Both the position numbers and the translations under genes were made by a program. A DNA stretch of 64,000 nt. Source: Aquatica leii (Eukaryota > Arthropoda > Insecta > Coleoptera > Lampyridae). This document shows, in pieces, positions 1 through 11,373 of the stretch. The stretch covers positions 4,650,001 to 4,714,000 of the forward strand of contig CM069432.1 in assembly GCA_035610365.1 (NCBI GenBank). The letters are read 5' to 3'. Each line of letters opens with the position of its first letter. Position 1 is the first letter of the stretch. The notes under the pieces were generated by a model. That model was not told the origin of the DNA. It saw nothing but the letters and a program-made list of their open reading frames with translations, and searched no databases.

Positions 1-559
1 TGTCTTATGTAAGCCAGCCCACACGAACAAGAGATGTACTAGACCCCTGGCTCCTCGAGTGGTGCTTTTGTTTCTTTTGATTATGAGAAATTGGCGGATA
101 TTTTATTTGTTGCAGTGAAGATCACTTTGATATTTTTCCCTCTATTCCCTGGTTATTTTATCCGTGCAGCCTTTTATGTAAGGAAGGAAGGAAGTTGCCA
201 CGGGTTTCTCCTTTTTTGGTTTTTCTTTACTGTGTTTGTTAATTGCTCAATATATGTTTGTATTTTTATTAGGGTGTTTGTTAGGTGACCTAGCTCTGTC
301 TTTAACGTGTTCGGTTCACTGATCGCCTTGGCCCTGTGTACTAAAGTTTTTAGAACTGCAAACTTCTGAGCTGGATGATGATGTGATTCGGCGTTGAGGT
401 ATCTGTCAGTATATGTCGGTTTTCTATATATTTGATGTCCCAATTTGTTGTCCATATTTCGAGTGACCGTACGTTCAAGAATGGAATGGTGAATTTGATG
501 TTGAAATCTAACTGATTGTGTAGTGTTTCTGTTCCATGAGACCAAATTACAAATGTATT
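1..559 (-). pseudogene. Penelope-like element fragment (distal RT to linker), truncated
   Basis: The reverse strand matches the Penelope-like element at 28.4-30.5 kb over the stretch equivalent to about 29718-30342. It includes the shared peptide blocks SHHHPAQKFAVLKTLVHRAK and KAISEPNTLKTELGHL. The fragment enters at the window edge just before the GIY-YIG domain and runs back to the RT YxDD region, where it stops. Its reading frame is broken. It is a dead 3'-proximal piece of the same family; any remaining 3' part would lie outside the window to the left. The assignment rests on direct similarity to the longer copy in this window. Confidence 0.8.
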
Positions 560-564
560 GTAGG

Positions 565-611
565 TACCCTCAAACCTCAAACCAAAATGCTAGCTACGTT
601 ATATGGACGAT
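565..611 (+). mobile_element. Inverted tip of the Penelope-like fragment
   Basis: This short plus-strand stretch matches about 29682-29718 of the longer Penelope-like copy (Leu-Arg-Tyr-x-x-Asp region, just upstream of and into the YxDD motif). It abuts, head to head, the minus-strand fragment ending near 559. The strand switch falls at almost the same element position on both sides, as in a 5' inversion formed during target-primed reverse transcription. Only about 47 bp are involved. Confidence 0.6.
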
Positions 612-2180
612 TAGTATAATGCGAAGTTCTAAAAACACAGGTTAATTCGAGTAGCTAAACAAATATTTGAATTGTTCGTAATGGAGGACGCTAGTTTGTT
701 GACACCAAACGCAGCAATCTTGACGAAATTATTTAAAAGTAGTTCTATTTATATCTAAATTAAAATCGTGTAAATACTTAGTTTTAAATATATTAGATTT
801 GAAATTTGTTACAACACAAAATAGCATGACCTCCTGGTACTTAAATTTTTAGTAAACCCTTTTCATTATATCTCCAAACATTCGCACCAAATTATCGGTT
901 AAAAACCTTACCGAGGACTACATTATTGAGTCGAAAGGTACTAAAGAAAATGCAAACTTTTTTCGAAAACCAAAAACATATTTTTATAACCTCGGTTTGC
1001 TTACCTTATTTCAAAACTGTGACGTAAAATCTTCATGAAAGACCATCTAAAAAGCAAAATGAGCTAAGCAAGTATACGAAAGAAATCCTGACGTAATTAA
1101 ACATGAGCATCAAAAGATGTTCTTACAAGAAATGCAAAATCATCAAATAATAACAAAACAAAACTAAAGCAAGCGATCCTACTGAAATATACAATTACAA
1201 TCTTAATGTATGAAACAAAATACTAATAACTGGCGAAACTAGTAAGTTATGAACTGTACTCAAAACGTACGACAATAAATTCGACCGAAATGACTCAAGT
1301 GCATATGCACTAAATACGTACTTATAAAATGAAAATTAAAATTAAGATGAATTTTAAAACGTGATAACATCCGTCATTTCTGTTTCAATTACATTTAAAA
1401 AAAAAGTTCATATATTCTGGACACTTCCAAAAATTTATTTTCGTTACCAATATTTGATTTCACCTCTCAACGCAATAACTTTGTTACATGCCGTTATTTT
1501 GTATTTTTTAAAAATATTTATTCTAAATTAAAATTAACGGTTGCACTGTGTATACACGCTACTGTTGTCAATTGACTTTACGGGTGGGGATAAACGCGGT
1601 ACAGCAACTAACAGCGATTTTACTCACTTTTTATCTGTTAAAAATTGTTATGAACGTTCGCGTATCTGAATGTTATTTTACGACATGTCAGTAATTTGTT
1701 CTGCTGAAGTTTGGAAAATTATTGAAATTGTTGTTTATCTAAATGAAAAATAATAATCTACCGTAGTTTTCCATTGATATGTTGAATTATATTTGTTAGA
1801 ATAACAATTTTTATACTTTACTGTTACACTTAAGAATCCAAAAAGTATTTGAAATACGTCATTTCAAAAATTCAGAAATAAAGAAAAAAGACATAGATAT
1901 CGACAGTCCAAATTTCATTAAAGTTGAGCAAATAGGTACTGTGCGAGAAGAAAAATTGTAGTTGTCGCTGTGGTAAATGTTGCTTTTAAATTGTGTCTCT
2001 TTTTTTAATTTCTGAATAAAACAAACACACCATAAGGCCTATAGCTTTAAAACTTTAATATGGTGTACTAAATTAAATTCTTTATCTACCTTTTTACTCT
2101 GATATTAGTCAAACATCACATCAATTTTTATTTCTAATATTTAATAAAAATAAACATTTAACCACAATGTTTTTGCTTCA
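612..2180. other. AT-rich sequence without recognised gene
   Basis: No coding segment, splice-bounded exon or repeat with a clear partner in this window was recognised. Sequence is AT-rich with many stop codons in all frames. Confidence 0.5.
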
Positions 2181-2233
2181 ACCCAATCAACAAGGAAACA
2201 TTTTTTTAATACTTTTTTAACGTTTTGAAAAGA
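2181..2233 (+). repeat. Left arm of outer foldback (MITE-like) element
   Basis: Starts with CCCAATCAACAAGGAAAC and is the inverse of sequence at about 5421-5475 on the other side of the nested cassette. The two arms match over roughly 45-50 bp with scattered differences. The start resembles the CCCAAnCAACA ends of the 144-bp MITEs at 11374 and 43309, so it may be a related family. The arms are now about 3.2 kb apart because other elements inserted between them. The inner part, to about 2595, is AT-rich and unassigned. Confidence 0.45.
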
Positions 2234-2759
2234 TATATCTACGTGTTTAAAAGCATTGCAAAAACGTCTTAATGGCCAAATTTACGTTATTTAATTTTTT
2301 TTAAATGTTTTAGAACATATGGTTAAAATGTATTTAAAATATTGTAGTACCAATGAAAAGATGCAATATTTTTAAGACGTAACAAACACATTTTTCTAAA
2401 AAAACATTTTCTATTTCAACTATTCCTTACGTGCAAAAATTTTATGACGGAATACCCTGTATATTAGTTGAATTAAAATTAGATTTCTGTTTTGACGCTT
2501 CTGCCGAGTGTAGTTTTCTTCCATTTCCTGTCAAGACGTCAAACCGACAACTACTTAAAACTGTGCTTGTGATAAAAATGATTCTGAATCTTACTACACT
2601 GGTCAGCAAAAAAAAATTTTTATCGAGCCCTGACACTATTCCGGGCGATTCTTATGTAAAATGACGTCCTGAATCCAAATATGTCTTCCGTTTTCTTCCA
2701 TCACCCACCATTTTTGAGGGAGACCCAAATCTAATTTTATCACTTTTCGATAAATTAAT

Positions 2760-2822
2760 TATAATTTATTTATCGAACGATAATAATAATTATAATAATT
2801 ATTATAATAATAAATATATGGA
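2760..2822. repeat. AT microsatellite-like run (TAA/TTA rich)
   Basis: A short run of ATAATAATAATTATAATAAT-type sequence with internal symmetry. It lies inside the 2.6 kb transposon between the left inverted repeat and the end of the ORF. Confidence 0.6.
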
Positions 2823-2894
2823 CATGAATTTAATTTAAATGGAAAAAAGAACTATTTTAGCTATAAACAGTAATACATAAAAAGATATTCATCG

Positions 2895-4571
2895 TTACTT
2901 GGTGCTTGCTTTCCTTTTATACCCTGAGGTACAGCTCTCTCGTTTCAAAAACCAGCAGTACTCCGCCAACATGCTTGCATTTCACTTCCCTGAAAATCTC
3001 TTCTCCAGCTTAGCGATGTCTTGATGGAACCGTTCCCCGTGTTCATCCGAGACTGCTCTTAAATTTTCAGGGTCCAGATGCGAGTGAAGGAAGTGAACTT
3101 TAAGAGACATGTTACATCCTATGTCCTTGTACGCTAAAAGCAGTTCCTCGACGTGAGCGACATAATCTTCACTTTTGTGGCTACCCAGGAAGTTCTTACA
3201 AACGTTTTGAAATGCGAGCCAAGCTCGTTTTTCTTTTTGATTTAGGTGTTCAATAAATTTTGAATCTTGGAAGAGTTGTCTTATCTGGGGACCAACAAAA
3301 ACGCCTTCTTTGATTTTAGCTTCGCTAAGACGAGGAAATTTAGTTTTCAAAAATTGAAATGCGCCACCTGTCTTGTCCACTGCTTTCACAAACTGCTTGA
3401 TCAATCCAAGTTTGATGTGTAAAGGTGGTAAGTAAATATTTTCCTTCGGAACCAAAGGATTGTGGGCGACATTTTTCTGACCAGGAATAAGATTTTCTCG
3501 CAGAGGCCAGTCCCGTACGATGTAATGTTTATCTCGGGCTCGGCTATCCCACTCACAAAGGAAGCAGTAATATTATGTGAATCCTGATTGCAGGCCCGTG
3601 ATTAGAGCAACAACTTTTAAGTCAGCGCAAAGTTTCCACTTATAATCATGATAACTAATTTTATCAAGGATTCTGAAGATGTTTTCGTACGTTTCTTTCA
3701 TATCAACAGAGTATGCAACTGGAACTGATGGGAAGTCATTCCCATTTGCCAACAGGACAACTTTTAAGCTTGTTTTTGATAAGTCTATAAACAGTCTCCA
3801 TTTGTTTGGGTCACATGGTATCTGCAGCTCTGTCATCAATAAATTTGCATTAGGGCAGAACACTAAACCTTTATCTTCTGAGAAAAGACATTTCAGGGTT
3901 GCTTGTCTGGTCCTGTAAGAAGATATTTTTACTCCCTTTTCTAAGAGATTCCACTGTTGAAGTCGCGATCCTAGGAGCCGAGATTTAGTCTTGGGTAACT
4001 GCAAATCCCTGACAAGATCATTTAATTCCAATTGAGTGAGGAGGTGAGGTTGCCGAGAAACTAAATCTGCGGAATACTCTTCATCATCATTGAACGTATC
4101 ATTCGAAGCCCCAGGTTGTGTCTCAGAGTCTTTTAAATCAATTTCCGGCTCTAGACTATAAGTGTTTGGGGGCTCTGGGATTGGCAAAGTATCGTTATGA
4201 GGAACAGGTCTTAGAGCTGACGTAACATTGGGATACTGAATTGTATGCTTACTTTTGCTCGAAAACCCGACGGTGGAAGTCATACAAAAGTAACAATCTG
4301 TAAGATGACAGCGAGGTTCACGCCAAACCATGGGCACAGCAAATGGCATTGATTTACGGGTACCTTTGAGCCATTTGGTCAAACTACTGTAACAAGTCGT
4401 ACAGCAAACTGATGGAGCCCAAGTCTTGTTTTGGTCGCCAACTTGACAATCGAAGTACAATTTATAAGTTGTTTTAACAAGGGGAGAAAGGGGTTTTCGT
4501 TGCGCTTTTAAAGTTAATTCCCCGCAGACATAGCAGAAGCTATCGGGATGATTTTTACAATCGCGTGGCAT
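2895..4571 (-). pseudogene. Putative transposase-like ORF of unclassified TIR element, two in-frame stops
   Basis: Reading starts at an ATG (4569-4571) and can be followed in one frame for 558 codons to TAA at 2895-2897. It is interrupted only by TAA at 3573-3575 (after ...LQSGFT) and TGA at 2982-2984 (after ...KRFSGK); there is no frameshift. The N-terminus has zinc-binding-type cysteine pairs (residues about 6-18, 57-60, 92-96: CKNH..CYVC, CCTTC, DCYFC). The C-terminal third carries PRLSEAKIKEGVFVGPQIRQ, GCNMSLKVHFLHSHLD and SDEHGERFHQDI, blocks I recognise from an abundant uncharacterised protein family in arthropods and cnidarians. Lying between 120-bp inverted repeats, it is probably the element's own transposase or accessory protein; that is inference. 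A decayed relative lies at 46.3-46.9 kb. Confidence 0.7.
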
Positions 4572-5219
4572 AATTTAACAGTAACTCAACGCCCGACATT
4601 AACCACAAATCACACTTAGTCACTTGAAAAAATCCGTAGTAAAAGTAGTTTTACTGTTTTACACAAATGAACAAAAATGAACACAAAATCCAGCACGTTT
4701 AAAACGTCGACAAGTTAACTCTGCAACAACCATAGATGTACTGATCGAAGCAGTTAAGCAAACAATGTAATATACTATAATGAGAAGAGTAATGCAAGTT
4801 CAAGCCTGTCGAAAATTCCTGTTCAAACCTGCATGTGGTATTGAGATCGCCAGCGTCGTGCAGTGAATCTTCCTAACTGTTTATTGATATTTTTTTCTGT
4901 TCTTATATTTTTGTATTTTATTGTTGTTTCTATATACATTTTATAGAAAAACTTTTGCCATATACTTTGGTATAAATTTTATTACCTGCTTTGGGATGTT
5001 TAACGGCTATAAGTTAAAATTCTAAAAAAAAAATGCAAAAAATAAAATAAAAATGTCCCCCCAAAATAGGTGGGTGATGGGTAAAAACGGAGCTCATTTT
5101 TGTATTCAGGAGGTCATTTTACATAGGAATCGTCAAGAATGGTATCAGGGCCGATTTTCATGCAGACCAGTGTTATCTACGTTATTAAATTAAAGTTGTT
5201 ATACATAGTTCATCTTTTC

Positions 5220-5414
5220 TTTATGGTAACATATCTTTCTTTTTGTTGGTTACACGAACATTCGTTACAAGCTTGAACCTTCTGCCCTGGTCTAGATAGA
5301 AACTTTACTTATAAAAGGTCTGGCGCCCTTAAACTCTTATTTATTTGAACCTCACCTATCTACGACTTTGTGAGTTGGCCGTGCAAGGTTTGTAAGACCT
5401 ATAAGCGTGTAACA
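5220..5414 (-). mobile_element. LTR-like fragment (TGTTAC family)
   Basis: On the minus strand this begins TGTTACACGCTTATAGG at 5414. It matches the start of the LTR-type insertion at 13511 over about 190 bp, sharing GCACGGCCAACTC, the block GGGCGCCAGA and a trailing CTTGTAAC. It sits between the right end of the 2.6 kb transposon and the right arm of the outer foldback element. No coding sequence is attached. The far end is not defined. Confidence 0.5.
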
Positions 5415-5420
5415 TATTTT

Positions 5421-5475
5421 AAAACGTTGTAACGTTTTTAAAACATGAAAAAAACGTTTCCTCGCTCATTGGGAA
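5421..5475 (-). repeat. Right arm of outer foldback (MITE-like) element
   Basis: Reverse complement of the 2181-2233 arm, with GAGGAAACGTTTTTTTCATG aligned to AAGGAAACATTTTTTTAATA. Together the two arms bracket the nested cassette of LTR-like piece plus TIR transposon. Confidence 0.45.
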
Positions 5476-6235
5476 ATCGAAATATGTGCAGTTAATTAAT
5501 TAAGTATTTTCTATGTTTTATAATCTAAAAGGAATGCAGAACACATCAGTAGATTAAAAAGGGACAATTCTTTCGTTGTGATTATGCAATAATTTTCACA
5601 TTTGTGGTTTATGAAAAATTCTAATTTATTCTTATGACACTAGATTTAACAGGTATTGTTATTTTGGAAACTTGTTATAAACGAAACTTTATTTATTTAT
5701 TTTATTAAAGTTTGTTGTATGACAATTCATTGCTTAAATTAAATTAAATTGGCTATGCTGTTATTCGGCAGTAAAATAACGGTTAAAAATATGTATTATA
5801 AATAAACATATAATTCCCATAGAAAATTTAGCGTCATCCTAGACAGCAAAAAAATTGTTTATTTTAGCGCAATTTTTTTTATTTTAATAATATATCTAGA
5901 ATAATCTAATATAATAATAATATTATTAAAAACAATAACAAAAACATGAATTGCATAGCACTAAATATTCAAATGTTGTGGTATAGATGATTACTGAAAT
6001 TTATGCAACCTTTCTAACGAACGTGAACGGAATATGCATATCTATTAGGATAAAATTATAACCAGATCTAAACGACGCCAGAAGCAATACTATTAGAATG
6101 TTTTACGTGATTTTTTTATTAAATAATGTTAAACGTATTATTTTTTTTTAATATACAAATATTCAAGCTTTTTTAAAGTAATGTACCTATCTATGAAGTT
6201 TTTCTATTTATACAATATTTATTCGTTGCGTGTAG
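5476..6235. other. AT-rich intron-like sequence upstream of exon
   Basis: AT-rich with ATAATAATATTATTA-type runs near 5915-5940. It ends with a pyrimidine-leaning tract and TAG acceptor at 6233-6235, immediately before the ADAMTS-like exon. No other feature seen. Confidence 0.45.
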
Positions 6236-6399
6236 GTGCCGAAGAATGTGCCTTAAACTGCCGTCCAATAGGAATGGGTTTTTACGCAACCCTTAACAAG
6301 ACAGTAATTGATGGTACTTCGTGTCTTCATCCCTTAACGGCTACGGGAAAAGCTGCACCTCGTGGCACCCCTGGACTCTGCGTCGAAGGCTGCTGCAAG
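6236..6399 (+). CDS. Internal exon of an ADAMTS/ADAMTS-like gene (cysteine-rich segment)
   Basis: A 164-bp open stretch lies between an acceptor (..GCGTGTAG, AG at 6234-6235) and a strong donor (AAG|GTAAGT, GT at 6400). It enters in phase 1 and leaves in phase 0. The peptide has a spaced cysteine pattern: CALNCRPIGMGFYATLNKT, then VIDGTSC, then GTPGLCVEGCCK. This is the cysteine-rich module after the TSP1 repeat in ADAMTS, ADAMTS-like and papilin-type secreted proteins (family pattern C-x-L-x-C ... FY ... V-x-DGT-x-C ... C-V-x-G-x-C). Such proteins act in extracellular matrix remodelling. The insert between DGTSC and LCVEG is a little longer than usual. GC content is clearly higher than its surroundings. 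I saw no neighbouring exon, so flanking introns probably extend far. The exact family member is uncertain. Confidence 0.7.
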
Positions 6400-7149
6400 G
6401 TAAGTGCTGTTTGATATGTTTTAAGAACTTTATTTTATGTCTACCATCAGCAAACTATAAATTATAGTTTGCGTACTGTAATTTACAACATTATGGGTAA
6501 TTTTGTAATTTATTTGAATTGTTTCTTGTAATAAAACAATGTAAGGGGATAAATAGATGTGCTTACATTCATATCGGATAATTTAAAAAAAAAATCTTAA
6601 GTGTTGCTTGCGGCTTTCTTTATAATTTTATTTTTATTATAATCTAAGACGGTGATTTTAAACGTTATTACAAGCTAAATATGGTCATATAAGGATACAT
6701 GTTTAATGCTTTAGTATCGGTAAGCACTTTTTTTTGAAAGATTTGTTTTACGGGTTCTGACTTTGTAAAGAGTTAATAAATCATGGTCAATAAGAAGAAA
6801 GTGGAAAACGGTTAAACAACAAACTTTATATTGTGTTAATTTCTAATTGTGCTCATTGCTCATAATTTTTTTTAAGTAGATCAAATATTAATTTTTATTT
6901 TATTTTAATGAATTATATGGAACGCCGTTTTGCTTTTTATTACTAAATTTTATTCCGTTGCGTTAATTTTTATTAAGTTCATTTTTGTGTTTGTCCATTT
7001 ATTTAAGTACATTTAAATGGTTTGTTAAACAAACTTAACATAATTAAATTGTTCAGTAAAAACGTATTTACTGATGCAATACATTTTGCTCAAAATTTCT
7101 AACAATCATATTAAAAACTTTGATTTAAACTGAGAAAAAAAGTATATGA
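6400..7149. other. Intron sequence between exon and satellite array
   Basis: AT-rich, starting with the GTAAGT donor. No further exon or recognised element. Confidence 0.45.
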
Positions 7150-10100
7150 ACAAACATTTTAATTCATGTAACACTTTTTATTTAACAAATAAAAAAATAA
7201 CAATCATTTAAAGTGGAGAACTAAAATGTGTGTCGAATTTAAATGTTACATGAATTAAAATGTTTTTTGATAATTTTAATTCTTCAATTTTAAATCAAGA
7301 ATTAAAAGTACCAACAAACATATTAATTCTGAATTGAAATGTATGTGATATTTTCAATACCTCAATTTTAAATCAAGAATAAAATTACCAACAAACATAT
7401 TAAGTCTGCATTAAAATGTTTGTTGATCATTTTAATTCTTCAATTTTAAACCAAGAATTAATATTACCAACAAACATTAATTCTGAATTAAAATGTTTGT
7501 TGATAATTTTAACTCTTCAATTTTAAATTAAGAATAAATTTACCAACAAACATATTAATTCTGAATTTAAATGTTTGTTGATAATTTTAATTCTTCAATT
7601 TTAAATAAAGAATTAATATTGCCAACAAACATTAATTCTGAATTAATATGTTTGTTGATAATTTTAATTCTTCAATTTTAAATCAAGAATAAAATTACCA
7701 ACAATAATATTAACTCTGAATTAAAATGTTTGTTGATAATTTTAATTCTTCAATTTTAATTCGAGAATTAAAAGTGCCAACAAACATATTAATTCTGAAT
7801 TAAAATGTTTGTTGATAATTTTAATTCTTCAATTTTAAATCAAAAATAAAATTACCAACAAACATATTAATTCTGAATTAAACTGTTTGTTGATAATTTT
7901 AATTCTTTAATTTTAAATCAAGATTTAAAAGTACCAACAAACATATTAATTCTGAATTAAAACTTTTGTTGATAATTTTAATTTTTTAATTTTAAATCAA
8001 GAATTAATATTACCAACAAACATTAATTCTGAATTAATATGTTTGTTGATAATTTTAATTCTTCAATTTTAAATCAATGATTAAAATTACCAACAAACTT
8101 ATTAATTCCTAATTTAAAATTTTTGTGGATAATTTTAATTCTTCAATTTTAATTCTTTAATTTTAAATCAAGAATTAATATTACCCACAAACATTAATTC
8201 TGAATTAAAATATTTGTTGATAATTTTAACTCTTCAATTTTAAATTAAGAATAAATTTACCAACAAACATATTAATTCTGAATTTAAATGTTTGTTGATA
8301 ATTTTAATTCTTCCATTTTAAATCAAGAATTAATATTACCAACAAACATTAATTCTGAATTAATATGTTTGTTGATAATTTTAATTCTTCAATTTTAAAT
8401 CAATGATTAAAATTACCAACAAACTTATTAATTCCTAATTTAAAATTTTTGTGGATAATTTTAATTCTTCAATTTTAATTCTTTAATTTTAAATCAAGAA
8501 TTAATATTACCCACAAACATTAATTCTGAATTAAAATGTTTGTTGATAATTTTAATTCTTCAATTTTAAATCAAGAATTAATATTACCAACAAATATTAA
8601 TTCTGAATTAAAATGTTTGTTGATAATTTTAATTCTTCAATTTTAAATAAAGAATTAATATTGCCAACAAACATTAATTCTGAATTAATATGTTTGTTGA
8701 TAATTTTAATTCTTCAATTTTAAATCAAGAATAAAATTACCAACAATAATATTAACTCTGAATTAAAATGTTTGTTGATAATTTTAATTCTTCAATTTTA
8801 ATTCGAGAATTAAAAGTGCCAACAAACATATTAATTCTGAATTAAAATGTTTGTTGATAATTTTAATTCTTCAATTTTAAATCAAAAATAAAATTACCAA
8901 CAAACATATTAATTCTGAATTAAACTGTTTGTTGATAATTTTACTTCTTTAATTTTAAATCAAGATTTAAAAGTACCAACAAACATATTAATTCTGAATT
9001 AAAGCTTTTGTTGATAATTTTAATTCTTTAATTTTAAATCAAGAATTAATTTTACTAACAAACATATTAATTCTGTATTAAAATGTTTGTTGATAATTTT
9101 AATTCTTCCATTTTAAATCAAGAATAAAATTACCAACAAACATTAATTCTGAATTAAAATGTTTGTTGATAATTTTAATTCTTCAATTTTAAATCAAGAA
9201 TTAATATTACCAACAAACATTAATTCTGAATTAATATGTTTGTTGATAATTTTAATTCTTCAATTTTAAATCAATGATTAAAATTACCAACAAACTTATT
9301 AATTCCTAATTTAAAATTTTTGAGGATAATTTTAATTCTTCAATTTTAATTCTTTAATTTTAAATCAAGAATTAATATTACCCACAAACATTAATTCTGA
9401 ATTAAAATGTTTGTTGATAATTTTAATTCTTCAATTTTAAATCAAGAATTAATATTACCAACAAACATTAATTCTGAATTAATATGTTTGTTGATAATTT
9501 TAATTCTTCAATTTTAAATCAATGATTAAAATTACCAACAAACATATTAATTCTGAATTTAAATGTTTGTTGATAATTTTAATTCTTCCATTTTAAATCA
9601 AGAATTAATATTACCAACAAACATTAATTCTGAATTAAAATGTTTGTTGATAATTTTAATTCTTCAATTTTAAATCAAGAATTAATATTACCAACAAACA
9701 TTAATTCTGAATTAATATGTTTGTTGATAATTTTAATTCTTCAATTTTAAATCAATGATTAAAATTACCAACAAACTTATTAATTCCTAATTTAAAATTT
9801 TTGTGGATAATTTTAATTCTTCAATTTTAATTCTTTAATTTTAAATCAAGAATTAATATTACCCACAAACATTAATTCTGAATTAAAATGTTTGTTGATA
9901 ATTTTAATTCTTCAATTTTAAATAAAGAATTAATATTGCCAACAAACATTAATTCTGAATTAATATGTTTGTTGATCATTTTAATTCTTCAATTTTAAAT
10001 CAAGAATAAAATTACCAACAATAATATTAACTCTGAATTAAAATGTTTGTTGATAATTTTAATTCTTCAATTTTAATTCGAGAATTAAAAGTGCCAACAA

Positions 10101-11247
10101 ACATATTAATTCTGAATTAAAATGTTTGTTGATAATTTTAATTCTTCAATTTTAAATCAAAAATAAAATTACCAACAAACATATTAATTCTGAATTAAAC
10201 TGTTTGTTGATAATTTTAATTCTTTAATTTTAAATCAAGAAATAATATTGCCAACAAACATTAATTCTGAATTAATATGTTTGTTGATAATTTTAATTCT
10301 TCAATTTTAAATCAAGAATAAAATTACCAACAATAATATTAACTCTGAATTAAAATGTTTGTTGATAATTTTAATTCTTCAATTTTAAATCAAGATTTAA
10401 AAGTACCAACAAACATATTAATTCTGAATTAAAACTTTTGTTGATAATTTTAATTCTTTAATTTTAAATCAAGATTTAATTTTACTAACAAACATATTAA
10501 TTCTGTATTAAAATGTTTGTTGATAATTTTAATTCTTCAGTTTTAAATCAAGAATTAATATTACCAACAAACATTAATTCTGAATTAATATGTTTGTTGA
10601 TAATTTTAATTCTTCAATTTTAAATTAAGAATAAATTTACCAACAAACATATTAATTCTGAATTTAAATGTTTGTTGATAATTTTAATTCTTCCATTTTA
10701 AATCAAGAATAAAATTACCAACAAACATTAATTTTGAATTAAAATGTTTGTTGATAATTTTAATTCTTCAATTTTAAATAAAGAATTAATATTACCAACA
10801 AACAATAATTCTGAATTAATATGTTTGTTGATAATTTTAATTCTTCAATTTTAAATCAAGAATAAAATTACCAACAATAATATTAACTCTGAATTAAAAT
10901 GTTCGTTGATAATTTTAATTCTTCAATTTTAAATCAAGAATTAATATTACCAACAAACATTAATTCTGAATTAATATGTTTGTTGATAATTTTAATTCTT
11001 CAATTTTAAATCAATGATTAAAATTACCAACAAACTTATTAATTCCTAATTTAAAATTTTTGTGGATAATTTTAATTCTTCAATTTTAATTCTTTAATTT
11101 TAAATCAAGAATTAATATTACCCACAAACATTAATTCTGAATTAAAATGTTTGTTGATAATTTTAACTCTTCAATTTTAAATCAAGAATTGATTTTTCCA
11201 ACAAACATATTAATTCTAAATTAAAGTGTTTATTAATAATTCTTCAA
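7150..11247. repeat. Tandem array of an approximately 78-bp doubly palindromic AT-rich monomer
   Basis: About 4.1 kb of head-to-tail monomers, on the order of 50 copies. Each monomer contains two inverted repeats. In the first, AACAAACAT and ATGTTTGTT flank TTAATTC-T-GAATTAA; an intact copy pairs 16 of 17 positions around a central T. The second is TTAATTCTT...AAGAATTAA. The first units (7150-7265) are divergent but keep the same symmetry. Variant monomers recur in the same order, indicating higher-order blocks. The array lies within 0.8 kb downstream of the ADAMTS-like exon, presumably in its intron. No ORF and no interspersed unique spacers. Confidence 0.9.
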
Positions 11248-11373
11248 AAACATACGCGGGGGATAACTTGACCACTAGCCCCCCCCCCGTTTTTTTATTA
11301 GACTGGAATATTATTTAAAAAATAAAAGTGGGAGGCTAACTTGACCGAGCTATTATCTCTTATTTAAAATTAT

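Larger units (their letters stand above)
2596..5173. mobile_element. DNA transposon with about 120-bp terminal inverted repeats
   Basis: The left end (2596-2720) and the reverse complement of the right end (5057-5173) match over about 120 bp. Both begin ACACTGGTC and share the blocks TATGTAAAATGAC, TCCTGAATnCAAA and CCATCACCCACC. One minus-strand ORF (2895-4571) lies between them, with untranslated flanks. This is the layout of an autonomous cut-and-paste transposon of about 2.58 kb. I could not identify a clean target-site duplication beside either end. The superfamily is not one I can name from the protein. Confidence 0.65.

Noticed and set aside
7150-11247. CRISPR-like regular palindromic repeats
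   Set aside because: Monomers are contiguous and nearly identical throughout with no unique spacers, and the surroundings are eukaryotic.
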